DNA of 64,000 nucleotides from Microthyrium microscopicum (lineage: Eukaryota > Ascomycota > Dothideomycetes > Microthyriales > Microthyriaceae). The notes beneath the pieces were generated by a model. It was not told the DNA's origin and searched no databases. It saw nothing but the letters and a program-made list of their open reading frames with translations. Location: contig MU004241.1 in the NCBI GenBank assembly GCA_010405405.1, forward strand, positions 310,001-374,000, written 5' to 3'. A program made the translations under genes and the position numbers. Position 1 is the first letter of the stretch, and the number at the start of each line of letters is the position of its first letter. This document shows positions 42,836 to 53,807 of the stretch, piece after piece.

Positions 42836-45305
42836 CTATCTGCTTACCACAGCCATCAGCGATTCCTTAGTTATGACGCCCCTGGCATATTTCAACTCAT
42901 CCGAATCCGCATAGAATTGTGCAATCGTCATGGGCTCTTCCATGTTGTCTGTGCATTCGGCAGCGTAAGGGCGATACTCGGTGAAAGATCGAACAATGAA
43001 ATCGTCCCACGCATACTTCGCCACTTTAGCTTTCTGCATTTGAACGCAAGTGTTGGTGAATTGAGTCAAGTTCCCGGTATATTCCGGGTAAGTTGTTCGA
43101 AATTCTCTCAGGACTTCGCTAGGACTCAAAGCTTGAGTAGGGCTGGGCCCATTATCTGGCCTATACTCAGAGATGCGTCGTGGTGGAGCCGTAGCCTTGG
43201 GCTTCATCTGCTCCCGCTCCGCACGCGGAGTGCTCCAAAAGGTCGCGGCACTCATAGGGCCTTGAGGCGTGCTGGCTACTGATGCTTGAGTAGCAAGGAT
43301 TCTGCTTGATGGTGGTTCTGAAGCACGTCGAGATTTGACCTGCTCTTTGAGATGATTCAGCGTCCGATTGTCCGTCTCTTGCATGGGCTGCCTACGTGTT
43401 GGACGCTCTTGAGTGGAGTCGAATTTGGGAGGAGCTTTGAGCACAGATGTAATTTTTGATCTTTTCGGTGGGCCATCAACTTGTTCTTCATTTGGACGCT
43501 TGAGATGTCTACTTTGAACTTCGTTATTTCTGCCACGGACTGAGGGCTCAATCGTGCTCGGTATCACAGTGTTTCTAGCAGAGGTGTTTGACTCGTCGCT
43601 AAGAGTCTGGGTGATACTCTGTGGTGACGCAAATTCGCGACGGCTAGCAGATGGTGTGCTTGGAATAGGACTTGGTCGCTTCTTCATCGAAAATCCGACA
43701 AAATCTGTATTTTTGGAGGTGGTGTTGAGCGATTTTGGACGCGAAGCTAGGTTATTTGCCGATTTGTTAGTCCTGTTTGTCGGTTGCCCACCCGCCGTGG
43801 AATCTGGAGAAACCTGTACGGGACTTGGGACTTGAGAGTAGCCATCGTCCGTATCCGAAGGCAGTTTCATTTCTGGATGTTGATGAAGAGGCCGTGGTTT
43901 GACTGGAGTAGGCGAAGGCGTCCACTGGGTGAGCACCTCGTCGTCTTCGTCTTCGTCGTCGTCTTGGTCTTTGACAGCATCCACTTTTGAGTTGCGGGTA
44001 TTACTGGATTCAGGGAGACCGTCGTCAGAATCTGAATGGCCGCTCTCTTGGGTTGAGTCACCGTCGGAATCTGTATCGGTATGAGATTTTGAGGAGTGCT
44101 TTGAGATTCTTGCAGCTTCCAGTTGCATAGTCTCCTGGTCTTGATACAGCTGTTCACGTATTGCACCCGGTAAGAAGACGTCACGCAAACCGTGAGGTGG
44201 CTTCTTCCAGCCTGATAAGTCAGTATTGAAACACACACGCGGCGAAGAACCTACTAGTGAGGCTTTCCAGAATTTGTTCCTGGTCCGGGGATGTTTGAGC
44301 AGTGTGACAGCTCGGTTTAGTGATGTGCTAAGTGAAGTTTTAGTACTGACATGACATGACAGGCACCAAATAGAAAACTCACTGCCCAATTATCTAATGC
44401 ATTTGAGCTGAGTTTTGGCGGGTATGCCATGGCCTGTTCAGGTAAGCCTTGACGGGCTTGAAAAGCGGCTAAGGCGGAATGAGCGGCAAACGCGAGTTCC
44501 TTGTGTGGATTGTCGGGCTCCCCGGCTGTGTCTGAAGCAATAGTCTCGAGTAGTTCTACTTGTAAGGGTGACGATGGTCGAGGCGTCAATGGCAAGATGG
44601 CACGCGGCCTGGGAATAGGATTGAGGTGTTCAAACTGAGCCCAGCGTTCAGATAGCTCCTGAATGGCAGACACCAGGCCGATTGGCTTAGGATTGCCGAC
44701 GTGAGGCTGTTGATCCACAACAGAATCAAAGTCTTGCAAAATGAAGAGAGGGTCTATATGGCTGGGTTCAGAAGGATTTTGCTTCAAGCTGAACTGTACG
44801 GTTATGACCTTGAGGCGGATGATGTTGCCAATGTGGAGGTTCTTCACTTTGTAGTGTTTGGTTTTAAGATCTTCTTGGCCTGATTTGGAAACATATGCCT
44901 GCACATGAGTGGTGCCATCAGAAACAGAAAAATAGTTCCTGTGCTTGGTGTGATGAAATGAGTAGATCTAAGATTCAACGGTGAGATTAGTAAAATGAAA
45001 CCGGTGGTACGATTTGGTTGAGGAGAGGGAAGATTAAGAAATGGAAAGGATACCTCACGAACCTGAAGTGATTCTGGTTCTGAACCAAAACGGATGATCA
45101 AGGTTAGTGTTTTGCGATGTCTATCAAGTCTCGGTTGGACCTGATATATGGGAGAACTGGAAGAATCCAATTCAGTAGGCAGCCACGAAGTAAATGACAC
45201 TTCAGTCGCGGCGGACTCAGTAGCCTTTGTGGAGAGTTTTTGCCAGGTCTTTAGTAATTCGCGTTGGATAAGAGGACCAATCCAGTCTGTCAAAAGGGTA
45301 GCCAT
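42836..45305 (-). CDS. Probable shelterin subunit TPP1/Tpz1-like telomere protein, 761 aa
   Basis: Four exons: 45305-45054, 44967-44383, 44327-44255, 44211-42836; introns of 86, 55 and 43 bp. The start MATLLTDWIGPLIQRELL, then LTLIIRFGSEPESLQVREIYSFHHTKHRNYFSVSDG, VQAYVSKSG and NIIRLKVITVQFSL give an OB-fold-like order of strands at residues about 60-160, as in the TPP1/ACD (PF10341) domain of fungi. After residue 330 the chain is long, polar and disordered, with an acidic run (DQDDDEDEDDE) and many SP/TP sites. A folded C-terminal helix set (VLREFRTTYPEYTGNLTQFTNTCVQMQ, then YAWDDFIVRSFTEYRPYA) would fit a partner-binding module. TPP1/Tpz1 bridges telomere-end proteins and recruits telomerase. 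The assignment rests on the N-terminal pattern only; an unrelated OB-fold protein remains possible. Confidence 0.6.
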
Positions 45306-46298
45306 GGCCAGCAGTGCATGCTGAGGAAATGGATATTCTGGCGTAAGGCCGTCGCAAGATTTACATATGGATTGATAGTAACAGCTTCCGAATGCTGGAA
45401 CGCGACGAGGTTGAAGTAAGAGTAGCGGAAAGGTGGGAGCCCCCCACGATGTTGCCTATAATAGCCCCTGCAAGGATAGGACTAGCTTGGCGAAACGCGT
45501 GAGCACATGACCAGCCATGTGGCACTTCTAGATCAACCCCGCATTATTGTTCTTGCTCAGAGTACCGTATGTCAAGTGCAGCATAAAAGTAGAGCCAAAC
45601 GAACACTGCTATATCAAGATACGAGGCCTGATTTGGAGATATGACCGAGAGTCTAAAGTGCCATTACAGAAAAGGCCTGCGATCCCAAGACAAAATGTAG
45701 AAACAAAGTACATTTAGACATATATCTACGTGCGAGCAAACATCAATATTACAGATCACAAAAACAAAGCTATGTGCCTAAAGCTGAGCTAAGATAGGTT
45801 CCAGCTACTACAATATTCCTACAGCGATGAGTTCTTACGTATAGCAGTCACTTGCTTCGAGTCCAGAGTTTGGGTCAAATGTTGAAACGAAGAACAGAAG
45901 GTGTTAGTGATTGGTCCAGCTGACCAGCCTCATGCACGCTAAAAATTAAGGTTATCGATAAGATGGCTGGAACAAGGATCAAAGAATCAAGATCAGCGTC
46001 ATTGCTTACTACTCAACTACATACCTCCATCAAGTCACTCAACACCATCCTTTTCCTCCCAACACCTACTACATGGTACCAACGCACCTACGCGCCTCAA
46101 GACGAGACTCAACATGCCGCAGTCTCGCCCGGCTTCACCCTCGCCAGTTTGTCGACCGCCTTCTTGTCACACCATGCCCAACCGCAGCCTAATTGGTGAC
46201 TTTCTGGGCAGTCATACTAACTTTTGATTACGCGTTCCGCACTCCTTTCTGGCCCTCTAGATATTTCTGGCTATTCAATTTGCCGCTATCTGCACATC
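45306..46298. promoter_or_regulatory. Divergent region between shelterin-like gene and FAB1
   Basis: About 1 kb between two start codons. In-frame Met codons upstream of the chosen FAB1 start reach 46224. No other gene recognised; a 78-codon frame at 45963-46199 has no motif. Confidence 0.45.
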
Positions 46299-49200
46299 AT
46301 GTCGCCTAATAAAGAGCCGGCAAATCCTAGCCCAGCTCCCTCGTCTGCTGGTGTCCCTATACATCACTCTCGCCGACCGTCATTTGCATCTCAAATTTCC
46401 CGCTCTACAGTCGAGCACGATGTCAACGCACAAGCCCTGGACAAGATTCATACTACCGCCTCCAAGACAGATACTCTCACCACTTTTGACTTTGGATCTC
46501 CACCTAGACCTCCCAGCGTCGAGAGTCGCGCATTTGCTGGCGACATAGTCCCAAGTGGCCTAAGCCAGCTATACAATAGATTCAAAGCTTCAGTCGGAGG
46601 AACTAAGGAAACAGCACCATCTTCGCCTGCTACAGAGACTGCAGACGACGCTTCAATCATTAGCGGAATATCTACTGCAGATCCCCTTCGAATTACTGGC
46701 ATCTCTTCTCCACCCAATCCATCCACCATATCATCTCGAATACAATCTCCGGCGGCTCCAACTTTCCCAGATACCAGTTCCTCCAAGCCCCAGCTTACTA
46801 GCCCAACAAACCCATCGTTTCATTCCGTTATGACCCCTACCACTCCTCGATCTCATCACACTGAGCACTCTGCTGGTGGTCTAGAGAAGCGTGGGCAAAG
46901 TAAGTCGAGATACAGTGATGGCCGTCGGTCTAGAAAACAGTCGGGCGTCAGCAGATTTCAGCATGATTCTATTGATAGTATACCTCAAACTATAGAGCAC
47001 CCTGTATTGCCACGGATTGAGACTCACCTGCAGCAAGAAAACGAACGAACGCCACGGCCGCTTAGCAGATTTCATGATTCTAGAACCATTGTGGAATCTT
47101 CCATGTCTCCATCGCGCAAGAAGAAAGTCGACAAGGATTCTGCAAAGCTCCCCTCTTTCAAATTTCCTGAGGGTGATAGACCACCAATCATACACGTCAG
47201 TCATTCTCATCTTCCAAACTTTCAGGTTTCCCGAGAAACATCCATCGATGGCGATTATAGCTCCAAAGCTAGCGCCGGTAGTGCAGCACGCCAAGGCGAC
47301 GTCTCTGCCGTCGATGATTTGAGGAGGACACAGATGTACGACGACACGATGATGCAAGAAGATCCATCTGCTCGAATGAAGAGCAAGGTTCTGGCCAAAG
47401 AATTATGGATGAGAGACGAAACTGCAAAAGAATGCTTTTACTGTGGCGAGCCATTTTCTACATTTCGACGAAAGCACCATTGTCGCATATGCGGAAACAT
47501 ATTCGATGGTAAATGTACCAAACTAGTCTCAGGAGCGCAATTTGGCCAGTCTAACAGTCTTCGGATTTGCAAACCTTGTGAGGCTATTGTTCAAGGAACA
47601 GACGACGATTCTTCCGTCTACTCCGACGACTTCGACCGAGTCTCAACTGCTGGAGGACGTTCATCTTCACCTCGCAGGTTCGAACGTAGTGGCCTACGAA
47701 AGGCGCAGGTTGATGACATTAATCTGCAAGCGCCATCCTTAGGCATCCCTGTTGCTCGAAAGATGGGAGGATCAAAGAGAGGCTCTGCTGTCATAGAATT
47801 TACCAACGAACATTCTCTTATCCGACCGAGCTCTTCAAGATCTCTCAAGTCTTTAAGTGGACTGCACCGCGTTCCGAGTCATAAACGCCATCATTCGAGA
47901 CAAGATCATCAACATATGAAGAGCTTGAAGCACCATCATGATGACCGAGCCCCTTTTCAAAGAGAAGCGGAAAGATCGGGCAAAGGAGTTTTACCAGCGT
48001 TGCACCATGACAACATCATTGATCCAGATCTAGCTCCATTCATGTCCGATGAAGATCCTAGTGAAGACGAAGCAATGAGTATATTTGCTACTCTCAACGG
48101 TGAGGCTCAATCTCCCGGAAAGGATTCTGAAAAGGCCGGCCTTGCTTCCTTGATGAGCTCGTCGCGTCGAAAAGCCTGGCAAACTGGTAGCGTTGCGAGC
48201 CGAGATGCAGATAATATTAGTCTACTCAGCAAAAGCATGTCACGCCAGCGTCGGCGGAATCCCAGTGTTAGTAGCTTTTACCATCCCTCGCGACCTTCAC
48301 CCAAGCGCATGAAAAGCAATAGCCTCCTCAAGGGCTTTTCTGTTCCAGGCTTCGGTGGCTCCCCTTCCACTCCCCAAATGCCTTTACCGGCTTCTCCGGT
48401 GGCGAGTGGGTATAAAATGATTCGAAGTTCAGCAATGAGAGGCTCATCCGCGCCGCCTGTTGAGCTCAATCAGGCCAGTCTACAACACGTCCGAAATTTG
48501 TTGAAGCAAATGCTTGAAGATGCAGAAATTCCCGAGGCAAAGCGTTGGGAGAAGGCAATGATGCCAATCCTCCTTCAATGTACTGATGACGTTACCCCTG
48601 ACATTCATCGAAGCGATGACATTGATATTCGTCATTACATCAAGCTGAAAAAGATACCTGGTTCGAAACCTGGAGATACAGCATATGTTTCTGGAGTAGT
48701 TTTCACCAAGAATCTGGCACTGAAAAGTATGCCACGAAGTATCGCCAATCCTGGCATTCTGCTCGTTACTTTTCCCATTGAGTACGCACGCCATCATTCT
48801 CATTTCATGAGCCTTGATCCTGTCATTGCGCAGGAGCGGGAATACCTCAGCAATCTGGTAAAGCGTATTGCTGCTCTTAGTCCACAAGTGCTACTCGTGG
48901 AGAAGAATGTTTCTGGGCTTGCGCTTGGCTTTCTTGAACAAGCTGGAATTGCCGTCGTTCCAAATGTAAAAGCTTCGGTTCTTAATGCGGTCTCTCGCTG
49001 TACGCAGACCAAGCTTATCACATCCATCGACAAACTCACGACTTTGGATCCCGAAGAACTCGGGAAATGCGCAAGCTTCGACGTCAAAACTCACGTCTTC
49101 AAGTCCATCAAAAAAACTTACATCTACTTGAGCGGGTGCCAGAAAGATTTAGGTTGCACCATCGTGCTACGAGGCGCTGATGTGGAGAATTTACGAACCA

Positions 49201-52200
49201 TCAAGCGCATCACAGAATTCATGTGCTACGTGGTTTACAATCTCAAACTAGAGACCTGCGTGATGAGAGATGAATATGTACTGATACCTGCTACAACCAA
49301 TGGCGGATCCTTTACTTCAGCAAAAGAGAAGTCGAACGAGAAAACACCCGATTCACCATCAGTGCCAACTTCGACTAGCACATCACAGAGTTTGACAAAG
49401 TCTGGCTCAACTGTCTCGCAAACTAGAACTAATACATCAGACCTAACATCTCCAACTCATACAGATTCCACTATTGCCGTTACGGAAGCAGCATCGTCAA
49501 CCACGAAGGTCTCTAGTGAGGACTATCGCATGAGTGACTCGGTTCCGTCGACTTTGCCATCATTTTACAATGATATTGTTGAAGAGCATAAAACAAAGAT
49601 TATTTCTTCTTCGCCATTCGTCAAGTTCATGCAGCCATACCTCCTAACCCAAGCTCGAGAGCAAGAATCCAAACTGGCTGAATTGAAAAGACTTCGAGAT
49701 CAGTACCACTACCAACGAGACGCGGAAAAGAGTGACGAATCGGGCGAGGAGTTTGAGCTTGTTAAACCTGAGATGGTGCACAAGATCATACGAAAGCCTT
49801 CTAAACCAGTTCGAGACTTTTTATTCGCCGTACACGATGCTGAATATCAATCTAGTATGCACGCCTATCAGACACAAAAACGGCAATGGGAAGGATACCT
49901 GTCTAACAATCCAACAATGTTCGATCCATTCAATCACCAACGTATTGCATTTTTGTACAGCATGGTCAATTCGAAGACCAATCCTTGCGTCGGTCCAGAA
50001 ATGATCGCGCTTAGCTTTTACAACGAACACGAGCTTGAAGATGACTTCCTACCAGACAGTACCCTGGGACAGTATGTGGAAGAACTGTGCACTAGTGGTG
50101 ATGCTTCATGCTCTGCCAATGATTGCAATGACAACATGTTCAGCCATCACCGGCAATATGTTCATGGCGATGGCCAAATGACTGTTACTATCCAGCCCCT
50201 CCCTCCACGTATTCGAGGGATGCAAAAGACTATCTTGATGTGGAGCGTATGTAGGATATGCGGACAAGAAACCCAGGTCATGCCTATGTCTGACAACACT
50301 TGGAAATATTCCTTTGGAAAATATCTCGAACTCACTTTCTGGAGTACTGCATTGCATCCTAGAGCTCATGCCTGTCCACACGACATTCACCGACATCACG
50401 TACGATTTTTCGGTTTCAATAATGTCGCTGTCCGAATACAATATGACTCGATCCAGCTATACGATATCGTCGTACCTCGGACAACCGTCACCTGGAAAGT
50501 TGATCAAGACCTTCGTATCAAGAATGAACAGTACTCGAAGTTCAAAAACAAGTTAGATCGTTTTATGTCGGGTGTCAAGTTGAGAATCGAAAGCATTCAT
50601 GTCGAAAGTATGCCACCAGAAACAGTGGACGACTGTCGAAAAGAAGTTGATCGTCTCCTTACCAAAGCTAAAGATGACCATGTGCGCTTGACCAAGCGAC
50701 TTCAAGAGAAATACATGGGCTCTAGATGGTACGAAATCATACCACTGAACCGTGCTGCGCGCGCTATTCAGGAAATCTCTATTGAGTGGGATCAAATTTT
50801 CGCCGATTTTGAGGAGAATTTCTTCCCATCAGAAAAGGATATTCGACGAATGACCGCCTTGCAGCTCAAAAGACTTTTCGAATCAGCCACTTCTTTTACG
50901 TCCATGGATGATACTACGGATGAAGGCGATCAAGAGATTAAAGAGAAGAGTAAAACACCAGTCGCAGAAACGCTACCGCAGTTGAATCGACGAGCGTCTC
51001 TCATGTCACCCGAGGATACTAAGAATCTTCTCGCGTCTGTCATTCAAGAGGAACACATGTCTGAAACTCCAACCGAGATCGACGATACACCTACACCTAC
51101 TGAGCAGCAAGATCCTGCCATCGTGAAAGAGGCTAACGAGAGAGAAGATGTCAAACATCTCGACCTCGCAGTTCCTCCTACACCATCAGCCGCTGAAGGG
51201 GCGCAACATGAATTGTCTCCACCCACTAGTAGCGAGAAGGACTCTGTAGCTTCGGAAAGTCTTCGTCTGAGCCCAGAGGTGTCAGATACTGTAGACAAGA
51301 TGCGAACGGATTCTGGAATCGATAGTCACTCCTCACCTGATGCCATCATGCATGGACACACGCCACCAGAGTCTCGCATCCCCCGTCCTATCGACTCTAA
51401 TCGGAGACTTGGAAATCTGATAGCTCCTCCGTTAGGTCGTGCGCAATCTTCACCTCATCATAGTATTTCATTGTTAAAGTCAACGCCACTAGGATACGAG
51501 CCAGGAGAAGCATCCTCGGCATTCCCTCTTAGCAAGACAGAAAGGCTGAGAAATCTCCTTGCCGAGCCGGCTCGAGCGTTTGAACGTAGTGTTAGTAGTA
51601 GACTCGTTTCACGCTCTGGTAAAGGGCAACCGCCTTCCATGATACCGCGATCCATACCTGTCAAGCGTAATGTTTTCAATCTGGCAAGACATTATGAACA
51701 ATTGACGCGTGAATTCGAAAAGCAGCGACAGAAAGATCGTCAATGGCGTGAGGCACGAGGTGCCTATCCCTTGGCATCTTCCAAACCGGTCGTTGAAGTC
51801 TATCGTGATGCACATGAGGCTGTTAAGGAGACTGATTCTGTAGACGAGCCGGACAATTCAACGACTGGACGCGTTTCTGTTGACACTAGTCGCATAGATG
51901 AAGGTAGCGTGACCGACACCGTTCCTTCTGATGCAGCTTCTATTATAATTCCGCCAAATAGCAGCAAACCTGCCGATAATGACGACCATTCAATTGTTTC
52001 TGAGGCGGCCGAGTCTGGCACTATTGATAACAGCACGATTGAAGATGATGTGGAAGATACAACGGTTGTCGATCCTGAGACTACTCAAGCATCTCCGAAT
52101 GATTCGCAAATTGACCTGTCACAGCTCAAGGAAGAAAAGGTGTCGCTATTGAAGATGCTCACTAACTTTTGGGGTGAACGATCATCCAGTGGCTGGACTC

Positions 52201-53366
52201 CTTTGGAGTATCCTTTTGCTGCTGGAGAACATGTCTGGGGAGATTCAGACATCATCGTTCGAGAAGATGAGCCGAGCTCAATTATTGCCATGGCTTTATC
52301 CAGCGCAGACTACCTTGTGAAGCTTCGTCAATTCCGCAAGCAGCCCGAAAACGCCACACTTGAAGACATGGACGCATCAATTGAGAGCAACCTCCTCCAC
52401 TCCAACCACACCAACATCCGATACGCCTTCCAAAATCGTGGTGTCCGCGCACAATGCAAAATCTTCTACGCTGAATCCTTCGATGCTCTCCGTCGCAAGT
52501 GTGGTGTGGCCGAGCGCTTCGTCGAGTCTCTCTCGCGCTGCCTGAAATGGGATTCGAAAGGCGGCAAAACAAAATCCCTCTTCCTCAAGACACTCGACGA
52601 CCGCTTCGTGCTCAAATCGCTATCGCCAGTGGAAGTTAATTCCTTCTTCAAATTTGCACCCGACTACTTTGTCTTTGCACACGCAATGCTCTTCAATGGC
52701 CTGCCCTCCGTCATTGCGAAAATGCTTGGTCTGTTCCAGGTCACCATTCGCAATCCACACTCAGGCATGGAGTTTAACTGGTTCATGATCGTTATGGAAA
52801 ACCTCTTCTATGACCGCGAGCCAAATCGGCGATTTGATCTCAAAGGATCAATGCGTAATCGCAAAATACAAAGTACCGGCGAGCGCGATGAAGTGCTCCT
52901 CGATGAGAATCTCGTCGACATAATCTTCGAAAAGCCAATTTTCGTCCGCGAACACACAATGAAGCTTCTCACCGCCAGTGTCTGGAACGACACGCTCTTC
53001 CTCTCCAAACAAAATGTCATGGACTACAGTCTTATGGCCGGCTTCGAAGACGAGACGCGCGAGATCGTCGTGGGTATCATCGATTGTATCCGCACCTACA
53101 CCTGGGACAAGAAACTCGAGACATGGATCAAGGATCGTGGTAAAAATAAACCAACTGTTACTAGTCCCAAGGACTATCGTAATCGGTTCCGCGTGGCGAT
53201 GAGCAAGTATATTCTTCAGGCGCCGAATTGCTGGCATCAGTTCCAGGCGCAGCAGATTCAGGGTCGGCCGGTGAGACTCGGCGGGCGCAAGGGTGATGAT
53301 ATATTGATGTTGACGGGTGTTGATGGGAAGGATACGTTGCCAGCAGGGAAGGGAGCTGAAAGATAG
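46299..53366 (+). CDS. fab1: 1-phosphatidylinositol-3-phosphate 5-kinase Fab1/PIKfyve, 2355 aa
   Basis: Single uninterrupted exon of 7 kb. I start at MSPNKEPANPSPAPSS; 25 further codons are open upstream to 46224. Domains in order: disordered Ser/Pro-rich N-terminus; FYVE finger at about 368-435 with WMRDE, CFYCGEPF, RRKHHCR and CRICG, which binds PI3P; a TCP1/chaperonin-like domain at about 770-1010 ending in LGCTIVLRGADVENLRTIKR; a Cys-rich conserved region at about 1225-1420 (RICGQETQVMPMSDNTW, HPRAHACPHDIHRHH); a long disordered linker with acidic and Ser/Thr-rich tracts; and the PIP5K-type kinase domain at about 2030-2325 with FDLKGS, NVMDYSLM and IVVGIIDCIRTYTW. It makes PI(3,5)P2 on late endosomes and vacuoles, controlling vacuole size and pH. 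Length agrees with filamentous fungal Fab1. Confidence 0.97.
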   Translation: MSPNKEPANPSPAPSSAGVPIHHSRRPSFASQISRSTVEHDVNAQALDKIHTTASKTDTLTTFDFGSPPRPPSVESRAFAGDIVPSGLSQLYNRFKASVGGTKETAPSSPATETADDASIISGISTADPLRITGISSPPNPSTISSRIQSPAAPTFPDTSSSKPQLTSPTNPSFHSVMTPTTPRSHHTEHSAGGLEKRGQSKSRYSDGRRSRKQSGVSRFQHDSIDSIPQTIEHPVLPRIETHLQQENERTPRPLSRFHDSRTIVESSMSPSRKKKVDKDSAKLPSFKFPEGDRPPIIHVSHSHLPNFQVSRETSIDGDYSSKASAGSAARQGDVSAVDDLRRTQMYDDTMMQEDPSARMKSKVLAKELWMRDETAKECFYCGEPFSTFRRKHHCRICGNIFDGKCTKLVSGAQFGQSNSLRICKPCEAIVQGTDDDSSVYSDDFDRVSTAGGRSSSPRRFERSGLRKAQVDDINLQAPSLGIPVARKMGGSKRGSAVIEFTNEHSLIRPSSSRSLKSLSGLHRVPSHKRHHSRQDHQHMKSLKHHHDDRAPFQREAERSGKGVLPALHHDNIIDPDLAPFMSDEDPSEDEAMSIFATLNGEAQSPGKDSEKAGLASLMSSSRRKAWQTGSVASRDADNISLLSKSMSRQRRRNPSVSSFYHPSRPSPKRMKSNSLLKGFSVPGFGGSPSTPQMPLPASPVASGYKMIRSSAMRGSSAPPVELNQASLQHVRNLLKQMLEDAEIPEAKRWEKAMMPILLQCTDDVTPDIHRSDDIDIRHYIKLKKIPGSKPGDTAYVSGVVFTKNLALKSMPRSIANPGILLVTFPIEYARHHSHFMSLDPVIAQEREYLSNLVKRIAALSPQVLLVEKNVSGLALGFLEQAGIAVVPNVKASVLNAVSRCTQTKLITSIDKLTTLDPEELGKCASFDVKTHVFKSIKKTYIYLSGCQKDLGCTIVLRGADVENLRTIKRITEFMCYVVYNLKLETCVMRDEYVLIPATTNGGSFTSAKEKSNEKTPDSPSVPTSTSTSQSLTKSGSTVSQTRTNTSDLTSPTHTDSTIAVTEAASSTTKVSSEDYRMSDSVPSTLPSFYNDIVEEHKTKIISSSPFVKFMQPYLLTQAREQESKLAELKRLRDQYHYQRDAEKSDESGEEFELVKPEMVHKIIRKPSKPVRDFLFAVHDAEYQSSMHAYQTQKRQWEGYLSNNPTMFDPFNHQRIAFLYSMVNSKTNPCVGPEMIALSFYNEHELEDDFLPDSTLGQYVEELCTSGDASCSANDCNDNMFSHHRQYVHGDGQMTVTIQPLPPRIRGMQKTILMWSVCRICGQETQVMPMSDNTWKYSFGKYLELTFWSTALHPRAHACPHDIHRHHVRFFGFNNVAVRIQYDSIQLYDIVVPRTTVTWKVDQDLRIKNEQYSKFKNKLDRFMSGVKLRIESIHVESMPPETVDDCRKEVDRLLTKAKDDHVRLTKRLQEKYMGSRWYEIIPLNRAARAIQEISIEWDQIFADFEENFFPSEKDIRRMTALQLKRLFESATSFTSMDDTTDEGDQEIKEKSKTPVAETLPQLNRRASLMSPEDTKNLLASVIQEEHMSETPTEIDDTPTPTEQQDPAIVKEANEREDVKHLDLAVPPTPSAAEGAQHELSPPTSSEKDSVASESLRLSPEVSDTVDKMRTDSGIDSHSSPDAIMHGHTPPESRIPRPIDSNRRLGNLIAPPLGRAQSSPHHSISLLKSTPLGYEPGEASSAFPLSKTERLRNLLAEPARAFERSVSSRLVSRSGKGQPPSMIPRSIPVKRNVFNLARHYEQLTREFEKQRQKDRQWREARGAYPLASSKPVVEVYRDAHEAVKETDSVDEPDNSTTGRVSVDTSRIDEGSVTDTVPSDAASIIIPPNSSKPADNDDHSIVSEAAESGTIDNSTIEDDVEDTTVVDPETTQASPNDSQIDLSQLKEEKVSLLKMLTNFWGERSSSGWTPLEYPFAAGEHVWGDSDIIVREDEPSSIIAMALSSADYLVKLRQFRKQPENATLEDMDASIESNLLHSNHTNIRYAFQNRGVRAQCKIFYAESFDALRRKCGVAERFVESLSRCLKWDSKGGKTKSLFLKTLDDRFVLKSLSPVEVNSFFKFAPDYFVFAHAMLFNGLPSVIAKMLGLFQVTIRNPHSGMEFNWFMIVMENLFYDREPNRRFDLKGSMRNRKIQSTGERDEVLLDENLVDIIFEKPIFVREHTMKLLTASVWNDTLFLSKQNVMDYSLMAGFEDETREIVVGIIDCIRTYTWDKKLETWIKDRGKNKPTVTSPKDYRNRFRVAMSKYILQAPNCWHQFQAQQIQGRPVRLGGRKGDDILMLTGVDGKDTLPAGKGAER

Positions 53367-53807
53367 ACATATTGTTGTTTTCATAGCATGGCGTTGTAGC
53401 ATTTTAGTTTGGAATAGAATTAGCGTTTTGTTCTTGCATTTATCGCCTTTTGAGTTGTACGATGTACTTGCTCTGTGATATAGGGAGTGAGAAAGCTGAT
53501 GTTCCTCAAGTTATACTTCCTATTCATGCTGAGGGAGATGATATTTACACGATGTTGGGTATAATGCAAAATAAAAAGCTCAGGTATGAATGCATTCGCC
53601 GAAGTCTTCTCCCTTCCACATTATGACTTTCATCTCTCCTCTCCTCTTTGCACTGTGAAAGTATCTGTCTCTCTGAAAGCGGTTTTGCCACGCCGTAAGA
53701 ATGCTCGAGGAAATCATGTCATGCCTTCTCCAACTCCAGTTTTGGCTGCGCTGTAATGGATACTTGGTTATATCATCTCGCAACGGGGTGCTTTCCCATC
53801 TTTTCTC
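53367..53807. other. Convergent intergenic region
   Basis: 441 bp between the FAB1 stop and the 3' end of the minus-strand SANT-like gene. Nothing else seen. Confidence 0.55.
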
